From Cytobacillus oceanisediminis 2691 (lineage in GTDB: Bacteria > Bacillota > Bacilli > Bacillales > Cytobacillaceae), in NCBI RefSeq assembly GCF_000294775.2, contig NZ_CP015506.1, forward strand, positions 1,153,501 through 1,217,500: a stretch of DNA of 64,000 bases, in the 5' to 3' direction. Positions 44,052-54,300 of this stretch are shown one piece after another. The translations under genes and the position numbers were made by a program. Positions within the stretch are counted from its first letter, which is position 1, and each line of letters starts with the position of its first letter. The notes beneath the pieces were generated by a model. It was not told where the DNA came from and searched no databases. It saw only the letters and a program-made list of their open reading frames with translations.

Positions 44052-45068
44052 GTGACTCAAGCTCCAGTTTTAGATGTAAAGCAGCTGAGGACTTCCTTTT
44101 TTTCTTCAGATGGAGAAGTTCCCGCCGTGGACGATATCAGCTTCTCGGTTAACAAGGGTGAAATTCTTGGAATTGTAGGTGAATCGGGCTGTGGAAAGAG
44201 TGTTACATCACTCTCCATTATGAAGCTGATTCCACAGCCCCCGGGAAAAATTACGGGCGGCGAAATCCTCTTGGATGGAGAAGATCTTGTTAATGCATCA
44301 GAAAAAAGAATGCGTGAATTAAGAGGCAATGAAGTGGCTATGATTTTCCAGGAGCCGATGACTTCATTAAATCCTTTATTTACAATTGGAGATCAGCTGG
44401 TAGAAGGAATCAAATTACATAAAAAATTAAAAAAGAAAGCCGCGAGCCAGCAGGCAGTTGAAATGCTGAAGCTTGTTGGACTGCCAAGGGCAGAGCAGAT
44501 TATGAAGGAATACCCCCATCAGCTCTCAGGGGGAATGAGGCAAAGGGTAATGATTGCCATGGCTTTGTCCTGCCATCCGCGCCTTTTGATCGCGGATGAG
44601 CCGACGACCGCTTTAGACGTTACAATCCAGGCCCAAATTCTATCTTTAATGAAGAATCTAAATGAAAAACTGGATACAGCTATTATTATGATCACACATG
44701 ATTTAGGGGTAGTAGCTGAAGTCTGTGAACGGGTAATTGTTATGTATGCAGGGAAAATAGTGGAAGAGGCTCCGGTAGAAGAGATATTCAAAAACCCAAA
44801 GCACCCTTATACCCAGGGACTACTTCAATCAGTGCCTGATGTAAGAGAAAAGAAGGAGCGTCTATATTCCATACCGGGAAATGTCCCAAAACCGGGCTCC
44901 ATCAAGACTGGATGCCGTTTTGCAGCGCGCTGTGAATTTGTCCATGACCGCTGCATAACGGAAAGTCCTCCGCTTTACAATGTCGAAAAAGCAGAACAGC
45001 ATACGGTGCGCTGTTTCCTGCATGAGTCTGGGGGTGTCATTAATGACCGAAGTGCTGTTGGAAGTTAA
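44052..45068 (+). CDS. Oligopeptide ABC importer ATPase, OppD/DppD type (second operon)
   Basis: A 338-residue ATPase, first gene of a five-gene import operon. Walker [20 protein letters not shown], signature [15 protein letters not shown], Walker B LLIADEPT, switch His MITHDLG, and the Cys-rich oligopeptide extension (CRFAARCEFVHDRC). The GTG at 44052 has AAAGGAGTATCC ahead. It is similar to the 530-1546 ATPase in the window, so the two operons are paralogous. Its end overlaps the next gene by 26 bases. Confidence 0.93.
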   Translation: MTQAPVLDVKQLRTSFFSSDGEVPAVDDISFSVNKGEILGIVGESGCGKSVTSLSIMKLIPQPPGKITGGEILLDGEDLVNASEKRMRELRGNEVAMIFQEPMTSLNPLFTIGDQLVEGIKLHKKLKKKAASQQAVEMLKLVGLPRAEQIMKEYPHQLSGGMRQRVMIAMALSCHPRLLIADEPTTALDVTIQAQILSLMKNLNEKLDTAIIMITHDLGVVAEVCERVIVMYAGKIVEEAPVEEIFKNPKHPYTQGLLQSVPDVREKKERLYSIPGNVPKPGSIKTGCRFAARCEFVHDRCITESPPLYNVEKAEQHTVRCFLHESGGVINDRSAVGS

Positions 45069-46011
45069 TCAGTTAAAAAAGTATTTTCCAGTATCCGGCG
45101 GTCTGTTTGGAAGAAAACAAGGCGATGTGAAAGCGGTTGACGATATCAGCTTCTTCGTCAATAAAGGTGAAACGCTTGGATTGGTCGGTGAATCAGGATG
45201 CGGCAAATCAACCACGGGCAGAATGCTGATGCGCCTGATAGAACCAACAGAGGGAAAAGTAGTTTTTGAAGGCAAGGATCTGACTGCCCTCAACTCGGCG
45301 GAAATGCGCAAAATGAGAAAGGAAATGCAGATGGTATTCCAGGATCCTTTTGCTTCCTTAAATCCGCGCCATACAGTTGAGCAGATTTTGGAGGAGCCTC
45401 TCATTGTCCACGGAATCGGCAATAAGGAAGAGCGTAAACGGAGGGTAAGGGAGATGCTTGAGGTTGTCGGCCTCAGCAGCTACCATGCCAAGCGCTATCC
45501 GCATCAATTCAGCGGCGGCCAAAGACAGAGGATTGGAATTGCAAGAGCATTGATGACCAAGCCTAAGCTGATCATTGCAGATGAGCCTGTTTCAGCTCTT
45601 GATGTATCCATTCAATCACAGGTGCTCAACCTGCTGGAAGATCTGCAAAAGGAATTCCAGCTGACGTATATATTCATTGCCCATGATCTCGGGGTTGTTA
45701 AACATATCAGTGATAGAGTTGGTGTTATGTATCTTGGAAGATTAGTAGAGATCACAACATCTGACCAGCTCTACGATAAACCGCTGCACCCGTATACAAA
45801 GGCTTTGCTTGGTGCAGTTCCCATCCCTGATCCGACTTTAAAGAAAGACAGGGAGCTATTGACTGGGGACATTCCAAGTCCGCAGAATCCGCCAACAGGA
45901 TGTGCATTCCATACAAGATGCAAAGAATGCATGGAGATCTGCAAAACAGAGAGGCCGCAGCTGAAGGAAATAGAACCAGGTCACTTTGCAGCCTGCCATC
46001 TTTATAGCTGA
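45043..46011 (+). CDS. Oligopeptide ABC importer ATPase, OppF/DppF type (second operon)
   Basis: A 322-residue ATPase. Walker [11 protein letters not shown]-loop VFQDPFASLNPRHT, signature FSGGQRQRIGIARAL, Walker B LIIADEPVSALD and switch His FIAHDLGV, then the oligopeptide C-terminus (GCAFHTRCKECMEIC). The ATG at 45043 follows GGGGGTG and lies inside the preceding gene, so translation is coupled. A longer frame from 44980 is not supported. Confidence 0.93.
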   Translation: MTEVLLEVNQLKKYFPVSGGLFGRKQGDVKAVDDISFFVNKGETLGLVGESGCGKSTTGRMLMRLIEPTEGKVVFEGKDLTALNSAEMRKMRKEMQMVFQDPFASLNPRHTVEQILEEPLIVHGIGNKEERKRRVREMLEVVGLSSYHAKRYPHQFSGGQRQRIGIARALMTKPKLIIADEPVSALDVSIQSQVLNLLEDLQKEFQLTYIFIAHDLGVVKHISDRVGVMYLGRLVEITTSDQLYDKPLHPYTKALLGAVPIPDPTLKKDRELLTGDIPSPQNPPTGCAFHTRCKECMEICKTERPQLKEIEPGHFAACHLYS

Positions 46012-46089
46012 GCTATAAAAAGGGCAGAACTGCATGGATGATAAATAGGTTAATAGCCGATACCGGCAAAAGAAAAAAGGGGGAAAACA

Positions 46090-47700
46090 ATGAAAAAGCG
46101 CAATGGCATTTGGTTTCTTGTTGCAGCTTTGCTTCTGTCACTGGCTCTTGCCGGCTGCAGCAGCAACTCAAGCAGCGGAACGAAAGACGAAAAGGATAAA
46201 GAGAAAGGTACAGATACAGAAGAAACGTCTTCAGGCGGCACATTAGTATTTGGCCGAGGCGGTGACTCTACTTCGCTTGATCCCGCTATCACAACAGAAG
46301 GTGAGTCATTTAAAGTTACAAAAAACATCTATGAAACTCTGATTGAATTTGGTGAGCAGGATACAGAAATTCAGCCTGGCCTTGCTACTGAATGGGAAGC
46401 AAGTGAAGACGGGCTAAAGCATACATTAAAGCTTCGTGAAGACGTAAAGTTCCACGATGGAACTGATTTTAATGCCGAAGCGGTTGTCTTCAACTTTGAA
46501 AGATGGAAAGCTGGAAACGCTGAACAGTTCTATTACTATAACTCTCAGTTCGGAGACAAGATCTCTGAAGTAAAAGCTGTAGATGATTACACAGTTGAAT
46601 TTACTTTAAACAAGCCAATTGCACCATTCTTAAAGAACCTTGCAATGTCACCATTTGGAATTGCCAGCCCGGCTGCTATTGAAAAGCACGGTGAAAAGTT
46701 CCTTCACAACCCGGTTGGGACAGGACCATTTGTATTTAAGGAATACAAAGCAAACGATCGCATTACTCTTGTGAAAAATGAAGAATACTGGCAGGAAGGT
46801 CTTCCAAAGCTTGATGAGGTTATCTTCCGTGTTATTCCAGAAAACTCTGCGCGTCTAAATGCATTGGCTACAGGTGAAGTAGACTTAATCGATGGTGTTA
46901 ACTTCAGTGATGTTGGCCAAATCGAAGGAAACCCGGACCTTCAAACTTTTGAACGTCCATCATTAAACGTAGCTTACCTTGGATTGACAAGCACCCGCGG
47001 ACCATTAAAAGATAAGAAAGTCCGCCAGGCATTGAACTATGCTGTTGATAAGCAAGCGCTAATTGATGCTTTCTATGCTGGTGCAGCTGAGCCTGCGAAA
47101 AACCCAATGCCTTCAGTTGTAGCTGGCTATAACGATGATGTTGTAGATTATGAATACGATCCTGAAAAGGCTAAAGAACTTTTAAAAGAAGCAGGATATG
47201 AAAATGGATTTGAAATGGAACTATGGGCAATGCCGGTTCCTAGACCATATATGCCGGATGGACAAAAAGTGGCTGAAGCACTTCAAGCCAACTTTGATGC
47301 AATCGGTGTTAAAGCAAAAATCGTTACTTATGAGTGGGGTACTTACCTGGATAAAGCCAAGAATGGTGAAGCTGATACATTCCTATTAGGATGGACTGGC
47401 GACAATGGGGATGCTGATAACTTCCTATATGTGCTTCTTGACCAGGACAGCATCGGCTCCAACAACTACACTTACTATGAAAACCCTGAGGTGCATGAAT
47501 TGCTTGTAAAGGCTCAGGCTAGTGCGGATCAGGCAGAGCGTGAAGAGCTTTACAAACAGGCTCAGGTTCTGATCAAAGAAGATGCTCCATGGATTCCGCT
47601 TGTCCACTCAAGGCCAATCCTTGCGGGCAAGGCTGATATCACAGGCTTCAAGCCGCATCCAACAGGTTCTGATTTACTGGCAACTGTAGAATTTAAATAA
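46090..47700 (+). CDS. Oligopeptide-type binding lipoprotein, family 5
   Basis: A 536-residue family 5 binding lipoprotein. Signal peptide with lipobox LAGC and lipidated Cys at residue 23, then a Ser/Lys/Glu-rich linker. Family block LKHTLKLREDVKFHDGTDFN and PVGTGPFVFKEYKANDRITL are clear. AAAGGGGGA precedes the ATG. The gene order ATPase-ATPase-binding protein-permease-permease is common in Bacillus dipeptide systems. It is about 35-40 percent alike by eye to the 3695-5272 protein, so substrates may differ. Confidence 0.93.
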   Translation: MKKRNGIWFLVAALLLSLALAGCSSNSSSGTKDEKDKEKGTDTEETSSGGTLVFGRGGDSTSLDPAITTEGESFKVTKNIYETLIEFGEQDTEIQPGLATEWEASEDGLKHTLKLREDVKFHDGTDFNAEAVVFNFERWKAGNAEQFYYYNSQFGDKISEVKAVDDYTVEFTLNKPIAPFLKNLAMSPFGIASPAAIEKHGEKFLHNPVGTGPFVFKEYKANDRITLVKNEEYWQEGLPKLDEVIFRVIPENSARLNALATGEVDLIDGVNFSDVGQIEGNPDLQTFERPSLNVAYLGLTSTRGPLKDKKVRQALNYAVDKQALIDAFYAGAAEPAKNPMPSVVAGYNDDVVDYEYDPEKAKELLKEAGYENGFEMELWAMPVPRPYMPDGQKVAEALQANFDAIGVKAKIVTYEWGTYLDKAKNGEADTFLLGWTGDNGDADNFLYVLLDQDSIGSNNYTYYENPEVHELLVKAQASADQAEREELYKQAQVLIKEDAPWIPLVHSRPILAGKADITGFKPHPTGSDLLATVEFK

Positions 47701-47741
47701 GATGCTTTTCAAGTGAGATAGGTATACTTCTTATATTCAAG

Positions 47742-47774
47742 GAAAAGGGAGTACAGTTCTGTAGCTCCCTTTTC
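47742..47774 (+). terminator. Hairpin between binding protein and permease genes (attenuator)
   Basis: GAAAAGGGAG and CTCCCTTTTC form the outer stem, TACAG and CTGTA an inner stem, followed by TATTCC. The poor T tract suggests partial termination. Confidence 0.65.
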
Positions 47775-47813
47775 TATTCCAACAAATTTTAGACAACCTT
47801 CAAGAGAGGTGAA

Positions 47814-48824
47814 ATGGCAATGCTGTCCTATACACTAAAACGTTTGTTTTCCCTTATTCCAGTTTTGCTGGGGCTTTCCCTTATCGTCTTTTTTATGATT
47901 CGGGCAATTCCTGGTAATCCGGCACAGATTATCTTGGGACAATTGGCAACAAAAGAAGCAGTAGAGGAATTAACGAAGCAGCTGGGGCTTGATCAGCCTT
48001 GGTACCTTCAATATTTTACATACCTTGGCGGGCTCTTCACGGGGGACCTTGGAGAATCACTCCGTACGAAAACAGAAATTAGCCAGGAAATTTGGCCGTA
48101 TCTGGCTGCAACAATTGAACTTACATTCGTTGCCATGTTAATTGCTGTTTTTATCGGTGTGAATGCCGGAATCATCAGTGCATGGTATCAGAATTCCTGG
48201 TTTGATTATGTGGCAATGGTGCTTGCACTTATTGGTGTTTCCATGCCAATCTTCTGGCTTGGTTTAATGGAGCAGTGGGCATTTGCCATTAAGCTGGACT
48301 GGCTTCCTACCTCAGGAAGGGAAGAAGTAAGAAATCCGATTACGGCCATTACGAACATATATATGATTGATACCCTCCTGCAGGGAAGAATGGATCAATT
48401 CTGGGATGTTATCAGACACTTGATTCTGCCGGCATTTGCCCTGGCGACAATTCCAATGGCGATCATTGCGAGAATTACACGTTCTACGATGCTTGAAGTA
48501 ATGAGATCTGATTTTGTCAGGACGGCGAGGGCAAAAGGCTTAAGAATGTTCTGGGTCGTTTATAAGCACTCGTTAAAGAATGCCATCATTCCAGTTCTTA
48601 CAATTATCGGTCTTCAAATGGGACTATTGCTTGGAGGAGCGATTTTAACAGAGACGATTTTCAGCTGGCCGGGTATCGGACGTTATATTTATGAGGCTAT
48701 CAATTATCGTGACTATCCTGTTATCCAGTCAGGCATACTTGTCATTGCATTTATCTTTGTCATGATCAATCTAATTGTGGACTTGCTGTATGCAGCAATC
48801 GATCCGCGCATTAAATATAATTAA
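47814..48824 (+). CDS. Peptide-type ABC permease, DppB-like (second operon)
   Basis: A 336-residue permease with about six helices. SYTLKRLFSLIPVLLGLSLI and RAIPGNPAQIILGQLATKEA mark DppB; EAA loop RTARAKGLRMFWVVYKHSL. GAGAGGTGAA precedes the ATG. The middle of the protein has an extra ~30-residue loop (GREEVRNPITAITNIYMIDT) compared with the 1567-2487 permease. Confidence 0.93.
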   Translation: MAMLSYTLKRLFSLIPVLLGLSLIVFFMIRAIPGNPAQIILGQLATKEAVEELTKQLGLDQPWYLQYFTYLGGLFTGDLGESLRTKTEISQEIWPYLAATIELTFVAMLIAVFIGVNAGIISAWYQNSWFDYVAMVLALIGVSMPIFWLGLMEQWAFAIKLDWLPTSGREEVRNPITAITNIYMIDTLLQGRMDQFWDVIRHLILPAFALATIPMAIIARITRSTMLEVMRSDFVRTARAKGLRMFWVVYKHSLKNAIIPVLTIIGLQMGLLLGGAILTETIFSWPGIGRYIYEAINYRDYPVIQSGILVIAFIFVMINLIVDLLYAAIDPRIKYN

Positions 48825-48839
48825 GGAGGGGGAACGGAC

Positions 48840-49739
48840 TTGGAACTTTCAAGACAAAAAGACCTTCAGCCGCCTATTATGCCAGCTGAAGAAAAAGCAG
48901 TTTCCCCCTGGGTGGAAGCATGGAGGAGCTTTAGAAAAAATAAACTAGCTTTAATTGGCACCATCATTGTATTATTTTTCATTCTTCTGGCTGTATTTGC
49001 ACCGCTTATTGCGCCGCAGGGAATTAATGAGCAAATGCTGTCAAAAAGGCTTCAGGCACCATCAGGCGAGCATTGGTTTGGAACGGATGACTTCGGCAGG
49101 GATATCTTCTCAAGAGTTGTTTATGGGGCAAGGATCTCCTTATGGGTAGGGTTTCTGGCCGTAATCGGATCTATTGTAGTTGGCTGCCTTTTAGGTGTAG
49201 TAGCAGGGTATTATGGCAAATGGGTTGATACAATTATCTCCCGCATTTTCGATATCATGCTGGCTTTCCCAAGCATCTTGCTGGCCATTGCGATTGTGGC
49301 AGTGCTTGGCCCATCATTGAGAAATGCCCTGATTGCCATTGCGGTAATCAATATTCCTAACTTTGGCAGACTTATTCGTTCAAGGGTGCTGAGTGTAAAA
49401 CAGGAAGAATATATAATGGCCGCAAAAGCGATCGGAATGAGCAACAGCCGGATTCTCTTCAGGCATGTGCTCCCAAATAGCATGGCTCCGATTATTGTAC
49501 AGGGAACACTTGCCATCGCAACAGCAATCATTGAATGTGCTGCCCTTGGATTTCTTGGCCTTGGTGCAGAGGCGCCAAATCCTGAATGGGGAAAAATGCT
49601 TTCTGATGCTAAGGCATATCTAATACAGGCTCCATGGACGATGATTTTCCCTGGGCTTGCGATTATGCTTACGGTTCTAGGTTTTAACTTAATGGGTGAT
49701 GGATTAAGGGATGCACTTGACCCAAGAATGAAGAACTAA
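48840..49739 (+). CDS. Peptide-type ABC permease, DppC-like (second operon)
   Basis: A 299-residue permease and last gene of the operon. The DppC segment GTDDFGRDIFSRVVYGAR and EAA loop MAAKAIGMSNSRILFRHVLP are seen. The start is TTG with GGAGGGGGAA ahead, 15 bases after the DppB stop. A strong terminator follows. Confidence 0.93.
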   Translation: MELSRQKDLQPPIMPAEEKAVSPWVEAWRSFRKNKLALIGTIIVLFFILLAVFAPLIAPQGINEQMLSKRLQAPSGEHWFGTDDFGRDIFSRVVYGARISLWVGFLAVIGSIVVGCLLGVVAGYYGKWVDTIISRIFDIMLAFPSILLAIAIVAVLGPSLRNALIAIAVINIPNFGRLIRSRVLSVKQEEYIMAAKAIGMSNSRILFRHVLPNSMAPIIVQGTLAIATAIIECAALGFLGLGAEAPNPEWGKMLSDAKAYLIQAPWTMIFPGLAIMLTVLGFNLMGDGLRDALDPRMKN

Positions 49740-49742
49740 CAA

Positions 49743-49770
49743 AAAAAGCAGCTGAAATCAGCTGCTTTTT
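49743..49770 (+). terminator. Rho-independent terminator of the second oligopeptide operon
   Basis: AAAAAGCAGCTGA and TCAGCTGCTTTTT are perfectly complementary with a two-base AA centre. T and A tracts on both sides allow use by the convergent ygaE as well. Confidence 0.85.
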
Positions 49771-49798
49771 CCTATGATTGTTAGTTTATATCCCCCGG

Positions 49799-50878
49799 CT
49801 ATTCGGAGTTCTCCGGTATTGAAACCTCATTTTCCTCTTTATGATATGCCTGAAAACTGGAAATAAGCTTATCAAGGTGTTCCACATGTTCATCATAATC
49901 AACAATAGCTGATACAACTTGCATGATATGAGGGAGAATGGATTCTTCATCATGCTCATACTCTTTATGCTGAGCCAGGAAAAGGTTCACCAGTTCCTTT
50001 CTGCTCAGGCTGAAGTCGCCTTCCTCAAAAACTACATTCGGCCGGACTTTTCCAATAAATTTAAGCATGACGTGTTCATGATAGTGGATAAGGATATCAA
50101 GCTGCTGCTGAACTGCATGCTGAAATTCTTCTGGCATTTGCAGCAGATCATTTTCATAGCGGTGAAGCTTTTTTAACGTTTCCAGTGAGCGTTTAACAGT
50201 CGAGATCATTTGCCTATATATAACGAGTTTTCTGGATTTAACCTGATCATTGCGTTTAAAATAATTTCTTTCCTCTTTATACATTAAGTACAGCTGATCA
50301 AGCTTCACATTGCTTTCTTTCATTTTATCAATATCGTTTTTGAGCAGTTTGTGTTCAGACGCATGCCGTATATTTAGCCTGATCCATTTGGTAATTTCCT
50401 CCGTGCTATTGGATATTTTAAAGTAAAGTTTATTTTCGTATTTAGGAGGAAGAAATACAAGGTTAACGATAAAAGCCGATAATACACCAAGCATAATGGT
50501 TGAAAAACGAATAAGTGCAAACTGCAAAAAGGTATCGCCAGGTGTTTCCATAATGGCAATCAGGGTTACAAGTGACAGTCCAATCGTGTTTTCGATTTTA
50601 AGCTTTAGATTAATCGTGATAACAATAATAGCTGCCAGACCTATAATGAAGACATCGTTGCCGAATAATAGCACGAAAATCACGGCAATTACTGCACCGA
50701 TCGCATTACCCTGGATCTGTTCAACAATAGATAGATAAGATCTGTAAATAGTCGGCTGAACAGCAAAGATAGCTGCAATTCCTGCAAAGATTGGAGCAGG
50801 CAGATGAAAGAGTTCCGATAATAAAAGAGCTAGAATGATTGCGATTCCCGTCTTAAGTATGCGGGCGCCAAGTTTCAT
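49799..50878 (-). CDS. ygaE: FUSC/aromatic acid exporter-family membrane protein YgaE
   Basis: A 359-residue membrane protein of the ArAE/DUF939 group. The N-terminal half has about five helices, beginning KLGARILKTGIAIILALLLS and continuing PAPIFAGIAAIFAVQPTIYR, QIQGNAIGAVIAVI; the C-terminal half is a soluble helical domain with coiled-coil-like stretches. ATG at 50878 with GAAAGGAC ahead; a longer form from 50926 has no site. It is separated from ygaD here by the oligopeptide operon. Confidence 0.88.
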   Translation of the reverse strand: MKLGARILKTGIAIILALLLSELFHLPAPIFAGIAAIFAVQPTIYRSYLSIVEQIQGNAIGAVIAVIFVLLFGNDVFIIGLAAIIVITINLKLKIENTIGLSLVTLIAIMETPGDTFLQFALIRFSTIMLGVLSAFIVNLVFLPPKYENKLYFKISNSTEEITKWIRLNIRHASEHKLLKNDIDKMKESNVKLDQLYLMYKEERNYFKRNDQVKSRKLVIYRQMISTVKRSLETLKKLHRYENDLLQMPEEFQHAVQQQLDILIHYHEHVMLKFIGKVRPNVVFEEGDFSLSRKELVNLFLAQHKEYEHDEESILPHIMQVVSAIVDYDEHVEHLDKLISSFQAYHKEENEVSIPENSE

Positions 50879-51109
50879 ACAATAAATGTCCTTTCTTTCT
50901 TTAAGATTTTTTATCTTGTGGTTCATTAAAAAGCAAGTTGAATTAAACCGTAATTACAGTAATTATACATACTTTAAACGGTTTTGCTCATTATTAAACA
51001 ATATTGTACTATACAGGGATATGGAAAGAAGTTCAAGGGGCATTTTCATGAAATTTTTATTAAAAGTTGTAAAAAAGATAAAGGTGCCTAAACGATGTGA
51101 AAAGTTTAA

Positions 51110-51310
51110 GAGAACGGAGAATAGTGCGGCTGGCGAAGCACGGAAACAGTGATGGAAATCATGTGGTGGAATATTGCCGCTGGGGGAGCACTGAAACAGC
51201 GGAACTCAAGGAGCGTAATAGTGCCGCTTGGCGAAGTGGGGAAGTAGCGAAAGGAACTCAAGGAGCGGAATAGTGCGCTGGACGAAGCACAGAAGCAGTG
51301 AAAGAAACTG
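51110..51310. repeat. Degenerate tandem array of ~50-bp repeats, about four units
   Basis: The anchor AATA(G/T)TGC(C/G) recurs at 51120, 51170, 51217 and 51269, spaced 50, 47 and 52 bases. Units share GGAATAGTGCCGCTGGCGAA, a GCAC-GGAAACAGTG part and GGAACTCAAGGAGCG. It is unrelated in sequence to the 15.1-15.6 kb array but has the same unit length. The rest of the ~510-base gap between ygaE and the gltA terminator (50879-51109) is AT-rich with no gene seen. Confidence 0.75.
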
Positions 51311-51353
51311 GGAGTTGTGCCAAAACAGAATAAAAAAGCCAAACTAAGACTAA

Positions 51354-51383
51354 AAGCCCCATCCGCTGAAACGGTTGGGGCTT
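51354..51383 (-). terminator. Rho-independent terminator of the glutamate synthase gene
   Basis: On the minus strand AAGCCCCAACCG pairs with CGGATGGGGCTT (one mismatch) around a six-base loop, followed by TTAGTCTTAG and a later TTTTTTA. Confidence 0.75.
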
Positions 51384-51392
51384 GGTTGGTCA

Positions 51393-54300
51393 TCACTCTG
51401 TGGAAACAGAAGGATCTGCCTGTTCTTTGACCGGAATGACTTGAACGAAGTGGTCTTCCGGATGATTAAGAAGGGAAGCAAGCTTTGAGGCTTCTTCTTC
51501 CTGGCCTTGATCGTTCAACAGTGCAACGTATTGGCCAAGCAGGTCTTTTACATCTTCCTTTCCTTTATCGGAAAGAGGAGTAACAGAGACTTTTGCTCCC
51601 TTGGCAATTCTGCGCTGGATGGCTTCTTTTGTTAAGCCCATTTCCGGCTGGTGTCTTAGGTAAACAACACCGCCTGTCATTCCTGCGCAGATCCATGGAC
51701 CAGCATCACCCAGAACCAGGCCTCGGCCATTAGTCATATACTCAAAGGCAAACCCTTTAATATTTGCATTTGAACCGATATTGCCGTATTCCTTTTCAGG
51801 CAGCGGCTTTTGCAGCTGGCCGCCGATAATCATGTCTGCTCCAGATAATCTGATTCCGGCACGGGCGTCAGCATTTCCTTGTGCCACAAGCAAACCTTGC
51901 TGAGCGCCATAACCAAAGCCTTTACCAACAGAGCCATTATAAAACTTGCCATTCTTGCCTTTTGCTTTAAAGATTTTAATTTGTCCGCCGAAAGAAGTTT
52001 TTCCGATGCCATCCTGTGCTCCTCCAGCAACTTCGATGTTGATGCCGAAACTGTTGTAAGCTCCAAGGCCATTGCCCGGGATGGATCCGCCTTTGTATTT
52101 CAAATCAACTTGCGGAAGAGTTTTATAAGAACCGTCGAGTCTGTCTCTTACACGGTGGCAGGATACTCGGCTTCCCAGTACTCGCTGCTCGGAAGTGATG
52201 CTATGGAACTCACGTGACTGATGTAATTCTTCCACACTTGCATCCAGATACTCTGCTCCAACAGCCACCTGCAGCTGGGCTTCCTTTAGTGCTTCAGGTG
52301 TTTCCTGGACTGAGAATTGGCCGATTTCAAGTGTTTTCAGAAGGTGAGTCAGATCAAGCTGATCCTGGCCCTTAATCTGTACAAGCAGGTCAGAACGTCC
52401 AACTGCATCCTGCAGGTTTTTTACACCAATTGAAGCTGCCAGTGCTTTCAGTTCGTTGCCAAAAGCAGTAAACAGGTTCATGATGCCTTGGACAGCAAGG
52501 TCGAATTGACGAGGAACAAACCTTCTTAAACCATGTTCCTTCGCCTGTGCTTCTGAATCAATTTGTGTTGCAATACCAACATGGCAAGTATCAAGATGGC
52601 AGCCGCGGCATGTTGTACAGCCGATAGCAAGCATGGAAAGTGTACCAAAGCCTACACGGTTAGCACCTAGCAGCATAACCTTCAATACGTCTGCTGCACT
52701 CTTGATTCCGCCATCAGCCCAAAGCTCCACATTATCGCGGATTCCTGCCTCCAGAAGGGCATTGTGGGCTGCCTTAACACCAATTTCAACCGGAAGGCCT
52801 ACATGCTGCAAGGCATGAATTCTTGCTGCCCCTGTACCTCCGTCAAAACCGCTCAGTGTGATTATATCGGCACCAGCTTTTGCAATCCCGACTGCAATGG
52901 TTCCAATATTCGGCACAACTGGCACCTTTACCGCAACTTTAGCTTTGTCATTGGCTGTTTTAAGCTCGTGAATCATCTGTGCCAAATCTTCAATCGAGTA
53001 GATGTCATGATTGTTGGAAGGTGAAATCAAATCCGATCCAATTGTTGCATTACGTGCCTCGGCAATTTTTGCAGTTACCTTGGATCCAGGAAGGTGACCT
53101 CCTTCACCAGGCTTTGCACCCTGCCCTATTTTTATTTCCAGCAGGTTGGATGAATTAAGGAGCTCGGCATTAACACCGAAGCGTCCTGATGCCACTTGTT
53201 GTCCGCGGGTTCTCGGATATTTTCCAAGCATATCCTTGATTTCTCCGCCTTCGCCATTCAGGCTGACCATGTTCAAGCGGTCAGCACCTTCAGCATAGGC
53301 TCTGAAGGCTGTTTCATTCTGAGATCCAAATGACATGGAGGAAATGACAAATGGCAGGTCATGCTCGCCCACATGCAGGCTGATATCCTCAGGATTTAAA
53401 TGAGAAGCAGTTTCCTTAAATCCGGTTAAATGACGGATTGTTGTTGGATTCTGGTCTTCCTGTTCTGTGATTTTTTCCTTATATGCATTGTAGTCACCAG
53501 TTGAGGCAACTTCGCCGATCGCTTTCCAGATTCGGGGGAAAAGGCTGAATGTTTTTCCGATCCGTTCTTTTTCATTCTGGTAATCTTCTGCTCTTGCAAA
53601 TGCATCTTCCTTTAAAGCGCTAAAGCTAAATGAAAGCTCCTTAGATCCGAAGAAATTCACTATATTCAGGTATTCGGCTAATTCTTCGTGAAGACCAATG
53701 GCAGAGAATAAACGTCCATAGCCTCTTAATTCATGAATGCCGATTGTTGAAATGACTTTTTCCAGTCCTTTAGTCAGAGCTGAATATAAATTCTTAAGCG
53801 GTGTTTCAGATTCGCCAAGAACTGTCATAAACATATAGTAAGGACTTATAATATCAGCGCCTAAACCGAATGCTGTGATGATATCATGAAGCGATCTGAT
53901 TGAACCTGAGCGCAGCAATAGGGAACATTCACGGCGCACAGCCTCTTTTACAAGAGCTTGATCGATCGCAGAGACCGCAAGGTGCGGATCAATCCAGTAA
54001 GCGTCCTCCTGATGAGCATTGGCGTCGTCTAGTACAAGCAGGGTTTTGCCATTTTTGACAGCATCAACTGCTTCTGCTGATAAACGGTCTAAAGCTTCTT
54101 TTACCGTTTCATCTTTCGTAAATGTGGTAGACAAATAAGATATCAGCTTTTGTTCCTGATAGAAGCAGGTTACCTGATCGTAGCTCGGCTGATTAAGTTC
54201 AACGGAACATTCATAGCCTGCTTTGCCTTCTATTAAAATAGGAGTCTGCAATTCAATTACGGCCCCTGGCTCCTGTTTTTCAAATAAAGAAGGACGCTGG

